DNA of 64,000 bases. Origin: Halobacterium sp. CBA1132. GTDB lineage: Archaea > Halobacteriota > Halobacteria > Halobacteriales > Halobacteriaceae. Positions 1 through 7,147 of the stretch are shown here, one piece after another (the first letter of the stretch is position 1; the number at the start of each line of letters is the position of its first letter). The notes under the pieces were generated by a model, which made no database searches, was not told the DNA's origin, and saw only the letters and a program-made list of their open reading frames with translations. The stretch lies in NCBI RefSeq assembly GCF_001485535.1, contig NZ_BCMZ01000001.1, positions 2,523,454-2,587,453 on the forward strand, read 5' to 3'. The position numbers and the translations under genes are program-made.

Positions 1-77
1 CACGGATCCTGGCCGACTATGGCCTGCTCCACACTCCTCACGAATCCCTCATCCCACTCCTCGTTCCCTGCTGACAT
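1..77 (-). CDS. Partial gene, N-terminal 25 residues only
   Basis: An ATG on the minus strand at 77 opens a frame that runs off the window edge. The visible peptide starts MSAGNEEWDEGFVRSV and contains no stop. A purine-rich stretch (ggagggggtgg) lies a few bases before the ATG and resembles the haloarchaeal Shine-Dalgarno sequence. The gene is divergent from the GTPase operon. Too little is visible to name the family, so the function is unknown. Confidence 0.6.
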   Translation of the reverse strand, partial: MSAGNEEWDEGFVRSVEQAIVGQDP

Positions 78-143
78 TCCACCCCCTCCCTTCGCGTCGA
101 ACCGTCGTGGAGCGCACTCTCCTCTCTCGGGGGTGTGTCTGAC

Positions 144-156
144 GTAAGTTTAAGTC
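144..156. promoter_or_regulatory. AT-rich TATA-like element between divergent genes
   Basis: The sequence gtaagtttaagtc stands out in GC-rich surroundings and reads as a haloarchaeal TATA-like element on both strands. On the plus strand it would put the start of transcription near 180, leaving a leader of about 55 bases that contains the Shine-Dalgarno of the GTPase gene. On the minus strand it could serve the partial gene ending at 77. This is inference from base composition and spacing. Confidence 0.4.
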
Positions 157-223
157 TACTCGGCGGTTCTACCGCAGCAACCGTTCGTATCCTGCGTCAA
201 GCATACAAGGTGCGGGGTGCGTA

Positions 224-229
224 TGGAGG
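224..229 (+). promoter_or_regulatory. Shine-Dalgarno of the GTPase operon
   Basis: ggaggt lies six bases before the ATG at 236 and is complementary to the 16S 3' end in this window (cacctcct). This decides for the start at 236 and shows that the operon mRNA has a leader, unlike the many leaderless genes here. Confidence 0.7.
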
Positions 230-235
230 TTAAGG

Positions 236-880
236 ATGGGACTGTTCGCAGAACTCAGAGACAGCATCTCACGGGTGTCGGCGAGCCTGTTTGCCGACGA
301 CTCGGAACCGAAACGAATCGGGATTTACGGCCCGCCGAACGCCGGCAAGACCACGCTCGCGAACCGCATCGCTCGCGACTGGACCGGCGACGCGGTCGGC
401 CCGGAGAGCCACATCCCGCACGAGACGCGCCGCGCGCGCCGCAAGGAGAACGTCGAAATCAACCGCGACGGGAAGACCGTCAACATCGACATCGTCGACA
501 CGCCCGGCGTGACGACGAAAGTCGACTACTCGGAGTTCCTCGAGCACGACATGGAGAAAGACGAGGCCGTGCGCCGCTCCCGCGAAGCCACCGAGGGCGT
601 CGCGGAAGCGATGCACTGGCTGCGCGAGGACGTCGACGGCGTCATCTACGTGCTGGACTCCACCGAGGACCCGTTCACGCAGGTGAACACGATGCTCATC
701 GGCATCATCGAGAGCCGGGACCTGCCGGTGCTCATCCTCGCGAACAAGACCGACCTCGAGGGCTCGAACATCCAGCGCGTGTCGAACGCGTTCCCCCAAC
801 ACGAGACGATTCCGCTCTCCGCGCTGGAGGGCGAGAACATGGACGAGGTCTACGAGAAGATCGCGGAGTACTTCGGGTGA
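236..880 (+). CDS. arvA: Era/Ras-like small GTPase ArvA (OapA), archaeal vesicle formation
   Basis: A 214-residue GTPase. The P-loop GPPNAGKTT is at residues 32-40, the G3 motif DTPG at 88-91, the G4 motif NKTD at 170-173 and the G5 SAL at 195-197, so all nucleotide-binding motifs are intact. The N-terminal 25 residues form a short helix that may hold the membrane. In Haloferax volcanii this GTPase family, encoded with the next two genes, was reported to drive extracellular vesicle production. The role here is transferred by family and by the identical gene order. It has a good Shine-Dalgarno and is followed after six bases by arvB, which suggests an operon. Confidence 0.88.
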   Translation: MGLFAELRDSISRVSASLFADDSEPKRIGIYGPPNAGKTTLANRIARDWTGDAVGPESHIPHETRRARRKENVEINRDGKTVNIDIVDTPGVTTKVDYSEFLEHDMEKDEAVRRSREATEGVAEAMHWLREDVDGVIYVLDSTEDPFTQVNTMLIGIIESRDLPVLILANKTDLEGSNIQRVSNAFPQHETIPLSALEGENMDEVYEKIAEYFG

Positions 881-886
881 CCCACG

Positions 887-1279
887 ATGCCTGAAACCAC
901 GAGCGAAGACGGACCCGGTGACGGCGTCCAAATCGACCTCATCAGCGCCGAACGGATGTCCGGGAAGACGTCCATGGAGAAGATTCGGATGATTCTGGAC
1001 GGCGTCCGCGACGGCAAAATCGTCGTTCTGGAGGCCGGCCTCACGCCCGACGAGGAGTCGAAACTCATCGAGGTGACGATGAGCGAAATCAACCCGGACG
1101 GCTTCTCCGGCATCGAAATCGAGAGCTTCCCGCAGTCCGAGACCAGCAACACCGGCTTGCTCGGCCGCTTGATGGGCAAGCAGTCGACGTCGAAGCTCAC
1201 GGTCGTCGGACCGGCGAACCAGATTCAGTCCCTCCACAAGGACGAGACGCTCATCAGCGCGCTCGTGTCACGCAAGTAA
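887..1279 (+). CDS. arvB: OapB/ArvB family protein (DUF2073), GTPase partner
   Basis: A 130-residue protein with no transmembrane segment and no catalytic motif that I can see. It matches the DUF2073 family, which in euryarchaea sits directly after the Era-like GTPase. The middle (about residues 15-70) is an alpha/beta stretch with the pattern RMILDGVRDGKIVVLEAG. It starts six bases after arvA, and its stop overlaps the start of arvC by one base (TAATG), so translation is probably coupled. The family is linked to vesicle formation together with ArvA. Its biochemical role is not known to me. Confidence 0.85.
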   Translation: MPETTSEDGPGDGVQIDLISAERMSGKTSMEKIRMILDGVRDGKIVVLEAGLTPDEESKLIEVTMSEINPDGFSGIEIESFPQSETSNTGLLGRLMGKQSTSKLTVVGPANQIQSLHKDETLISALVSRK

Positions 1280-2127
1280 TGCCGCACCAGTGTACGAACT
1301 GCGGGCACGTCTTCGCGGACGGCTCCAAGGAGATGCTGTCCGGGTGTCCCGACTGCGGCGGGAACAAGTTCCAGTACCACCCCGGCGAGGTCGAGGACTC
1401 CCAGCCAGCGGACCCGCCGGCGGACGCCGACTCGCCGGACCCGCCCGAACCCGAGGGCGGGTCGGTCGCGGGCGCGGTCGGCCGCGCGGCGAACAAAGTC
1501 CGGGACGCCGTGACCAGCGATCCCGACCCCGCAGCGCGTACGACGGGCGACGACGCCGACGCCGATACTGATGCTGTAGACGCTTCCGCGTCCCCCGACG
1601 CGGCGGATACTCCGAGCGCTGGTGAACCGTCGAACAGCGCCGACGCCGATGTCGACGCCCCTGCATCCGAACCGGAGGCGGCCGCGGACGACGCCGCTGC
1701 ATCTGAATCGGAAGCACCGGCGGCCGTCGACGAGGCCAGTGCTGCCAGCCCCGACGCACCCGAAACGGGGGGCGAGTCGGCTGGCGCAGACTCTTCGGAA
1801 GCCATCGACGCGGACACCGCGACCGACAGCGAGGACGCCGCGCAGGCGGACGCGCGCAGTTCCGTCGTCGACACCGACTCGCTGCCAGACGCACCCTCCG
1901 AGGGGCGCGTCGTCAAGGAACCCGACGACTCCGAGGACCGTCCGGGCCTCGAAGACCTCCGGCAGGAACTCAACGACCAGTTCGAATCCATCCGCATCGT
2001 CGCGCCCGGACAGTACGAACTCAACCTCATGGAGCTGTACGACCGCCAAGAGTACATCATCGCGCTCCAAGAGGACGGCCAGTACGTCATCGAAGTGCCG
2101 GACGCGTGGGAGACCGAAGACGAGTAG
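1279..2127 (+). CDS. arvC: OapC/ArvC family zinc-ribbon protein
   Basis: 282 residues. The N-terminus is a zinc ribbon with Cys5, Cys8, Cys23 and Cys26. It is followed by an Ala/Asp/Glu/Ser-rich, low-complexity, strongly acidic linker at about residues 40-205, then a folded C-terminal domain at about 212-282. The disordered linker suggests that it bridges a zinc-binding head and a C-terminal partner-binding domain. It is the third gene of the arv operon, with a one-base overlap with arvB. In Haloferax this protein is reported as a vesicle component. No promoter is visible between the three genes. Confidence 0.85.
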   Translation: MPHQCTNCGHVFADGSKEMLSGCPDCGGNKFQYHPGEVEDSQPADPPADADSPDPPEPEGGSVAGAVGRAANKVRDAVTSDPDPAARTTGDDADADTDAVDASASPDAADTPSAGEPSNSADADVDAPASEPEAAADDAAASESEAPAAVDEASAASPDAPETGGESAGADSSEAIDADTATDSEDAAQADARSSVVDTDSLPDAPSEGRVVKEPDDSEDRPGLEDLRQELNDQFESIRIVAPGQYELNLMELYDRQEYIIALQEDGQYVIEVPDAWETEDE

Positions 2128-2144
2128 CTCCCGCGAGCAGTCCC

Positions 2145-2301
2145 GACTCCATCCTCACTCGTTCTTCGGATCCTATTCTCCGACTCCATCCTCACTCGTT
2201 CTTCCGACCCCATCCTCACCCGCCCTTCCGACTCCATCCTCACTCGTTCTTCCGACCCCATCCTCACCTGCCCTTCCGACCCCATCCTCACCTGCCCTTC
2301 T
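2145..2301 (+). repeat. 24-bp tandem repeat, six units
   Basis: Six 24-bp units at 2145-2168, 2182-2205, 2206-2229, 2230-2253, 2254-2277 and 2278-2301. The first two are separated by a 13-bp half unit. Units begin gactcc or gacccc and continue atcctcac. The array is pyrimidine-rich on the plus strand and is followed by ccttttcg, so it may also end arvC transcription. Because 24 is a multiple of three, the repeat is open in several frames. No start or gene context supports a protein. Confidence 0.9.
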
Positions 2302-2392
2302 GACCCAACCTTTTCGACTCCGTTCTTTCGAACCCACGATAGGTTGCCGCCTGCCGAAGTTGTTTTCCGCGGCGACGAGACGCTCCGAGTAG

Positions 2393-3862
2393 ATGAGTCT
2401 GCGTCGCCGCGCGGAGGCCCTCGTCGCCGCGTTTCCCGCGCTGCTGGCTCGCCTCGGCCTCGTCGACCGCCGGAAAGGCGAGGAGGCGTTCAACCTCGCG
2501 CTTCCCGCGATGGTGACCGGCGGCCTGCGCACCGTGCTCCGGACGACGGACTTCCTGATGGTGAGCATCGCCGCCGGCGACGTCGCCGTCGCCGCGCTGG
2601 AGTTCGGGTTCCAATACTACTTCATCCCGTTCGGCCTCGCGCTCGCGCTCACCAGCGGCACAATCAGCGTCGTCTCACGGCTGAAGGGAGCGGGCGAGGA
2701 CGCGAAAGCGGACTTCGCCATCAAGCAGTCGCTGTGGCTCTCGCTGCTCGTGTCGGTCCCGCTCACGCTCGGCGCGTGGCTGTACGCCGACCCGCTCGTT
2801 GGACTGCTCGCCAGCGACGCGGAGACGGCGGCGCTGGGCGCGGACTACCTCCGCGTGGTGATGCTGTCGGTCGTGTTCCGGTTCTGGAGCATGATCGCTG
2901 CGCGGGCGCTCGCGGGCGCCGGCGACACCCGCACGCCGATGTACGTGCGCCTCGTGACGCTACCGACGAACGTCGCGTTGAACGCGCTGCTCATCTTCGG
3001 GCTGTTCGGGTTCCCGAAACTCGACGTCGTCGGCGCGGCGTGGGGGACCGCTGTTGCGAACGCGCTCGCGGGCGTCGTCTTCTTCGCCGTGTTGCTCTCC
3101 GGGCGGTGGAGCGTCACGCTGCGACTCCGCGGCAAGCAGTGGGACTGGGGCGTCGCCCGCGAAATCGTGCGCGTCGCGCTCCCGCTGGCGGGCACGCGCC
3201 TCTCGCGGACGTTCGGCCGGTTCCCATTCCTGTTCGTGCTCGGCGTGCTCGGCACGCCCGTGGTCGCGGCGTACGCCATCGGCCGGCGCGTGATGTTGCT
3301 GGCGCTGATGCCGGCGTGGGGGTACTCGACGGCGTCCAGCACGCTCGTCGGGCAGCGCCTCGGCGCGGGCGACCCCGACGAGGCCGCCGACTACGGCTGG
3401 CAGACGCTGCGCATCGCGCTCGTCACCCAGTTGCTCATCGGCGCGGGCATTTTTCTCGCGGCGACACCCATCGCGCAGGCGTTCGGGGCGACCGACGTGG
3501 GCCTCACGGTGACGTTCATCCGCGTCTTCGGGCTGAGCGTCGCCGGCTTCTCCGTGTCGCGCACGCTCCGCGGCGGCCTCCGCGGCGCTGGCGACACCCG
3601 CTGGCCGTTCTACGGCGCCGTCGCGGGCACGTACCTCGTTCGGCTCCCGCTGGCGTTCGCCGCGCTCCCCGCGAGTTTCGCTGTCGGGCCGTTCGCGCTC
3701 GGGCCGCTCTCGATTCCCGCCGTCTCGCCGGGCATGGGTCTCGGGCTGACGGCCATCTTCGCGGCCATCCTCGGGGACATGTACGTGCGCGCGGCCGTCA
3801 ACTTCGTGCGCTTCAAGTCCGGGGCGTGGCGCGCGTACGGCGTGAAGACGCCCGCGGAGTGA
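2393..3862 (+). CDS. MATE family multidrug/Na+ antiporter
   Basis: A 489-residue polytopic membrane protein with about 12 hydrophobic segments in two homologous halves, typical of MATE transporters. MATE signatures seen are FQYYFIPFGLALALTSGT in the first half and the paired LAGAGDTRTPMY / LRGAGDTRWPFY motifs in the two halves. The family exports cationic organic compounds in exchange for Na+ or H+; the substrate here cannot be told. The start at 2393 gives the N-terminus MSLRRRAEALVAAF, usual for haloarchaeal members. It follows the tandem repeat and ends 59 bases before a separate promoter. A second, divergent MATE gene lies at 28028. Confidence 0.85.
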   Translation: MSLRRRAEALVAAFPALLARLGLVDRRKGEEAFNLALPAMVTGGLRTVLRTTDFLMVSIAAGDVAVAALEFGFQYYFIPFGLALALTSGTISVVSRLKGAGEDAKADFAIKQSLWLSLLVSVPLTLGAWLYADPLVGLLASDAETAALGADYLRVVMLSVVFRFWSMIAARALAGAGDTRTPMYVRLVTLPTNVALNALLIFGLFGFPKLDVVGAAWGTAVANALAGVVFFAVLLSGRWSVTLRLRGKQWDWGVAREIVRVALPLAGTRLSRTFGRFPFLFVLGVLGTPVVAAYAIGRRVMLLALMPAWGYSTASSTLVGQRLGAGDPDEAADYGWQTLRIALVTQLLIGAGIFLAATPIAQAFGATDVGLTVTFIRVFGLSVAGFSVSRTLRGGLRGAGDTRWPFYGAVAGTYLVRLPLAFAALPASFAVGPFALGPLSIPAVSPGMGLGLTAIFAAILGDMYVRAAVNFVRFKSGAWRAYGVKTPAE

Positions 3863-3889
3863 CCGACGGCTCGCGGCCGCGAACGCCCG

Positions 3890-3898
3890 CAATTTAAG
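3890..3898 (+). promoter_or_regulatory. TATA box for the micro-gene at 3922
   Basis: caatttaag sits about 28 bases before the ATG at 3922, the normal spacing for a leaderless haloarchaeal transcript. It supports the 27-residue ORF as the first gene of a two-gene transcript. Confidence 0.55.
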
Positions 3899-3921
3899 TC
3901 GCCGCGGGCGAACGCTCGGGT

Positions 3922-4005
3922 ATGAGCACTGCAACGAAGTACGTCGCTGCGACCGTCGGCCTCGCGGCCGTGCTGGGGCTGCTAATCGCCGTCAACGTCG
4001 CGTAG
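3922..4005 (+). CDS. 27-residue single-pass membrane peptide
   Basis: A small gene starting MSTATKYVAATVGLAAV. Residues 7-26 form one hydrophobic helix. A TATA-like element at the leaderless distance precedes it, and its stop codon (4003-4005) abuts the ATG of the next gene with no gap, so the two are almost certainly co-translated. The function is unknown. Size and hydrophobicity suggest a membrane micropeptide that may help or anchor the product of the next gene. The absence of competing frames and the tight junction argue that it is real. Confidence 0.65.
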   Translation: MSTATKYVAATVGLAAVLGLLIAVNVA

Positions 4006-4782
4006 ATGTTCTCTGAGCGCGACCTCTCGGGCGAGCTCGCGGCGGTCCGGGAGGCGTACGCGCCGGACGCACTCGTCCTCGACTGCGAGAAGGACTTCCA
4101 GACGCTGCCACCCGAGCACCGCGACGACCTCGCGATGCTCACCGAGTCGCTGTCGCCCAGCGAGTACGACGCCGAGTGGCTCCCCGAGGACGCCCCGGAG
4201 ATTCTGTCCCGTCTCGCGTCGACAGACTTCGTCGTCGGCGCGCCCGGCGACGGCGCCGTCGCGTGGACCACACAGACCGACCCGCCGGTCGTCTTCGTGA
4301 AGGCGCGCATCGAGGGGACGCCCGAGGCGTTCGCGGAGTTCCTCATCGCGGAAGCCCTCGTGGAGGCGGGACTGGACCTCCCCGAGCAGTTCCTCGGCTT
4401 CTTCGGGGAGCGGTACCGCGCGTTCGACGACGCCGTCGACGCCGACCCGACCTCCGTCTACCAACTCGCGTCGGCGTGCTGCGACGCCTACTGTGGTCTC
4501 CACACGCGCGAGGAGTTCGAGACGTGGGCCGACGACTACCCCGGCCTCCACGAGGCGTGGGTGGACGCAGGCGAGCGCGTCACCGGCCGCATCGACGGCC
4601 TCCCGCAGGAGATTGCGCGCGGCGAGACGTCGTTCTCGGAGGCCGCGGAACTGGCGTGCAGCGCGGTCAAACACGATGTCGACCTGCCGGCGCCGTTCGC
4701 GGCGCTGGACACGCTCTCGTACCGCCGTCACGGCGCGAGCTACGCGGTGACGTGGGCACAGAAAGTCTTCGACGCGGAGTAG
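4006..4782 (+). CDS. Uncharacterised haloarchaeal protein
   Basis: A 258-residue, acidic, soluble protein with no signal peptide. It contains a Cys pair (ACCDAYC near residues 157-163) and alpha-helical segments rich in Glu and Ala. I do not recognise a catalytic motif. From memory it resembles a haloarchaea-specific DUF family (possibly DUF7089), but I cannot confirm this. It begins exactly after the stop of the upstream micropeptide gene and ends 17 bases before the convergent stop of the next gene. Confidence 0.75.
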   Translation: MFSERDLSGELAAVREAYAPDALVLDCEKDFQTLPPEHRDDLAMLTESLSPSEYDAEWLPEDAPEILSRLASTDFVVGAPGDGAVAWTTQTDPPVVFVKARIEGTPEAFAEFLIAEALVEAGLDLPEQFLGFFGERYRAFDDAVDADPTSVYQLASACCDAYCGLHTREEFETWADDYPGLHEAWVDAGERVTGRIDGLPQEIARGETSFSEAAELACSAVKHDVDLPAPFAALDTLSYRRHGASYAVTWAQKVFDAE

Positions 4783-4799
4783 CGCGGCTGTTCTGCGGC

Positions 4800-5378
4800 T
4801 CAGTAGTCGGCGGCGACGTCGCCGCTCTCGTCGAGTTCGACGACCACGTCGCTCTCCGCGCGGAACGCGTCGAGCGTGTCGTCGTCGTGGACCTCCCGGG
4901 AGACGTGGACGAGCGCGACGGCGTCGTGTTCGTCCAGCAGGTCGCCGAGTCGCTGCAGGGCGTCGAGCGCGCGGTCCTCGTCGGCGTAGTACGCCAGTTC
5001 CGTCAGGGAGTCGAAGCTTACGCGGCGCTTGCCGGGGTTGTCGGTGAGGAACTGGTCGACGGCCGCGAGGATGCCGTCGACGTCGTCGGGCGCGGAGACG
5101 TAGTGGATGTGGCTGGCGCCGCGGCGCGAGTAGCCGCGGTCGACGGAGAGCGTGTCCAGAATCTCGGCGCTGTCCTCGTCGACGTCGTAGTACTCCAGTT
5201 TCTGCGTGACCTCGCGCGCGGTGGTTCGCGTGGAGACGACGAGGAAGTTGTCCGTGTCCGTCTTCAGGAAGTCGGTGTCCATGCGGTCGGTCTCGCCGGT
5301 GCTGGGGTGGAGCAGCAACACGACGGTACCGCCCGGGACGGAGTCGGGCGCTCCGTCGATGGCGAGGTCGTAGTCCAT
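4800..5378 (-). CDS. RecA/KaiC-like protein with degenerate P-loop
   Basis: A 192-residue protein with the pattern of haloarchaeal RAD55/KaiC-like proteins: beta strands VVLLLHPSTG, FLVVSTRTTARE, RRVSFDSLTELAYYAD and AVALVHVSREV. The place of the Walker A motif is HPSTGETD, which lacks the GKT signature, so ATP binding is doubtful. The Walker B-like strand (RRVSFDSLTEL) is kept. Such proteins are common in haloarchaea and may act as regulatory or scaffold proteins; possibly DUF7090, from memory. Upstream on the minus strand, aggttaag about 30 bases before the ATG suggests a leaderless start. Confidence 0.75.
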   Translation of the reverse strand: MDYDLAIDGAPDSVPGGTVVLLLHPSTGETDRMDTDFLKTDTDNFLVVSTRTTAREVTQKLEYYDVDEDSAEILDTLSVDRGYSRRGASHIHYVSAPDDVDGILAAVDQFLTDNPGKRRVSFDSLTELAYYADEDRALDALQRLGDLLDEHDAVALVHVSREVHDDDTLDAFRAESDVVVELDESGDVAADY

Positions 5379-5431
5379 ACCGCAGGAAAGCGTCTACGCG
5401 GTCTTAACCTTCGGGGTCGGGGAGAGAAGTG

Positions 5432-5650
5432 GTGTTCAGGTGAGAAACATCCAGCAGTAGCGTTGTGGGGAACCGCTGAAAGCCCTCGGCTGTCTCGGCT
5501 CCCGCGGCTCGCTGCGCGCGTTCGCTCGCGTTGCTCGCTCTCGTGCTTGCGTCGCCGGGGTTCGCCGAGACGCCTCGCCCTTTCAATCCACCAGGAGACC
5601 GGTTGATTCATCGGCTGATGCTGACTGGGAGTACACTTTCATCCGAACAT
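5432..5650 (+). mobile_element. MITE-like element, copy 1 (about 219 bp)
   Basis: This is a diverged copy of the element at 6171-6390 in the same orientation. The ends gtgttcagg (5432) and ccgaacat (5643-5650) are imperfect inverted repeats. The inner part (5477-5618) is about 80-85 percent identical by eye to 6216-6357, including the block gaaagccctcggc and the block cgcctcgccctttc. It has no transposase. Its near-equal length and aligned ends suggest a non-autonomous element rather than a chance low-complexity match. Confidence 0.6.
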
Positions 5651-5681
5651 CGTGGAGGGAAGGACCAGCGCCGCTGGTGCT

Positions 5682-6119
5682 TCAGAACACGCTGTCGGCG
5701 GTCGCGGCGCCGACGACGCTGAAGATGGCGCCCACGCAGACGGCCTTCGCGGTGAGCGCCGCGATGTCCGGGAGCGCGGTCCCGAGTTCGAGCTGCCCGG
5801 CGAACGTCGTGGGCGCGGTGACTGCTATCGCGAGCACGAGCACCGAGCCGTAGGAGACGCCCATCAGGGAGACGAACCGAATCGGGACGCCGGCGACTTC
5901 GGCCTCGCGGTCGGGGTCGCGGTCGTCGTCGGCCTCGTAGAGCGCGCCGTAGCCGATGGCGAACACGACGACGACGGTCGCGAGCACGTGGAACCACTGC
6001 ATCCGGCTGGCGAGCAGCCACACCTCCTCGGTGACGACGAACGGCCCCGCGAGCAGGAAGCCGCCGACGACCTGCTGGGCGGTGTCCGCGACCCGGTAGC
6101 GTTTGCTTCGGCCGACCAT
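5682..6119 (-). CDS. DUF2391 family integral membrane protein
   Basis: I chose the ATG at 6119 (MVGRSKRYRVADTAQQ), which gives 145 residues with four hydrophobic segments: about 14-32, 41-58, 77-97 and 120-140. A frame open further upstream would run through the repeat element and is rejected. The N-terminus and the motif GGFLLAGPFVVTEEVW fit the DUF2391 putative membrane family. No enzymatic function is known. The gene is flanked on both sides by copies of the same MITE-like element in the same orientation. Confidence 0.75.
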   Translation of the reverse strand: MVGRSKRYRVADTAQQVVGGFLLAGPFVVTEEVWLLASRMQWFHVLATVVVVFAIGYGALYEADDDRDPDREAEVAGVPIRFVSLMGVSYGSVLVLAIAVTAPTTFAGQLELGTALPDIAALTAKAVCVGAIFSVVGAATADSVF

Positions 6120-6170
6120 ACCGGCCAGTCGTGGACGCCGGGGAAAACGTCTGCGGGTCTCGGAGCGGCA

Positions 6171-6390
6171 GTGTTCAGATAAGCAGCGATAACTGGAGCT
6201 GTTGGCGTTGCCTTTTGAAAGCCCTCGGCGTTCTCGACTCCCGCGACTCGCTGCGCGCGTTCGCTCCCGCTGGTCGCTCACGTGCTTGCATCGTCGGGGT
6301 TCGTCGAGAACGCCTCGCCCTTTCGATCCGCCAGGAAACCGGCTGGAGCGTCGGCTGGAACTGCGAACGGATGCGTCCTTATCTGAACAC
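6171..6390 (+). mobile_element. MITE-like element, copy 2 (220 bp) with perfect 13-bp terminal inverted repeats
   Basis: The left end gtgttcagataag (6171-6183) is the exact reverse complement of the right end cttatctgaacac (6378-6390). The interior has no gene and no transposase motif but is a homologue of 5432-5650. I see no clear target-site duplication. Size, perfect ends and a second copy nearby match a miniature inverted-repeat transposable element. The parent insertion sequence is not in the window. Confidence 0.7.
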
Positions 6391-6444
6391 CACCCTCGGA
6401 GCCGTCCCAGCGGGTTTTTGCCCGGGCCGGTCGTCGCGTCCACC

Positions 6445-7122
6445 ATGAGCGTTCGCGAGGAGTTCGACGAGTGGGCGGCGTCGGGCCGCGACAAGGGAAT
6501 GGAGGACCGCCACTGGCACACCGCCAAGCACGTGCTCGCGCGGATGCCCGTCGAGGCCGACGACTACGTGCTCGATTTGGGGACCGGGAGCGGGTACGCG
6601 CTGCGCGCGCTCCGCGAGCGGGGCATCGCTCGCGGCTACGGGCTCGACGGCGCGCCGGAGATGGCGCGCAACGCCCGGTCGTACACCGACGACGACCGAA
6701 TCGGCTACGTGGTCGGGGACTTCGGGAGTCTGCCGTTCGCCGACGACAGCGTCGACCACGTGTTCTCGATGGAGGCGTTCTACTACGCCAGCGACCCCCA
6801 CGAGACGCTCGAAGAGATTCGGCGCGTCCTCGCGCCCGGCGGGACGTTCTACTGCGCGGTGAACTACTACGAGGAGAACGTCCACAGCCACGACTGGCAG
6901 CAGAACATCACCGTGGAGATGACGCGCTGGGCCAAGGCCGAGTACCGCGAGGCGTTCCGGGACGCCGGCCTGCACGTCGCCGAGCAGGACAACGTCGCGG
7001 ACCGCGACGTGGAAATTCCGACAGCCTCGGAGTTCCCCTACGAGGGCTTCGAGACGCGCGAGGACATGGTCGAACGCTATCGCACGTACGGGACGCTGCT
7101 GACCGTCGGCGTCGCGCCCTGA
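6445..7122 (+). CDS. Class I SAM-dependent methyltransferase
   Basis: 225 residues. Motif I VLDLGTGSG is at residues 42-50, an acidic strand end (GYGLDGAPEMA) follows, then the motif GDFGSLPFADDSVDHV typical of the Methyltransf_11/UbiE-like fold, and RRVLAPGGTFYCAV. The start at 6445 (MSVREEFDEWAASG) was chosen because the longer frame reads through the MITE-like element. Family members methylate small molecules or quinones; the substrate cannot be inferred from the neighbours. It is convergent with the ABC transporter operon. Confidence 0.85.
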   Translation: MSVREEFDEWAASGRDKGMEDRHWHTAKHVLARMPVEADDYVLDLGTGSGYALRALRERGIARGYGLDGAPEMARNARSYTDDDRIGYVVGDFGSLPFADDSVDHVFSMEAFYYASDPHETLEEIRRVLAPGGTFYCAVNYYEENVHSHDWQQNITVEMTRWAKAEYREAFRDAGLHVAEQDNVADRDVEIPTASEFPYEGFETREDMVERYRTYGTLLTVGVAP

Positions 7123-7147
7123 CTCGGCGGAGCACGAATCCCGAGAC

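Noticed and set aside
2145..2301. Possible CRISPR array
   Set aside because: The 24-bp units are directly joined with no unique spacers, and there are no cas genes in the window.
5432..6390. Possible autonomous insertion sequence around the DUF2391 gene
   Set aside because: DUF2391 is a membrane protein, not a transposase, and each repeat copy is complete in itself. The elements look like separate MITE-type copies.
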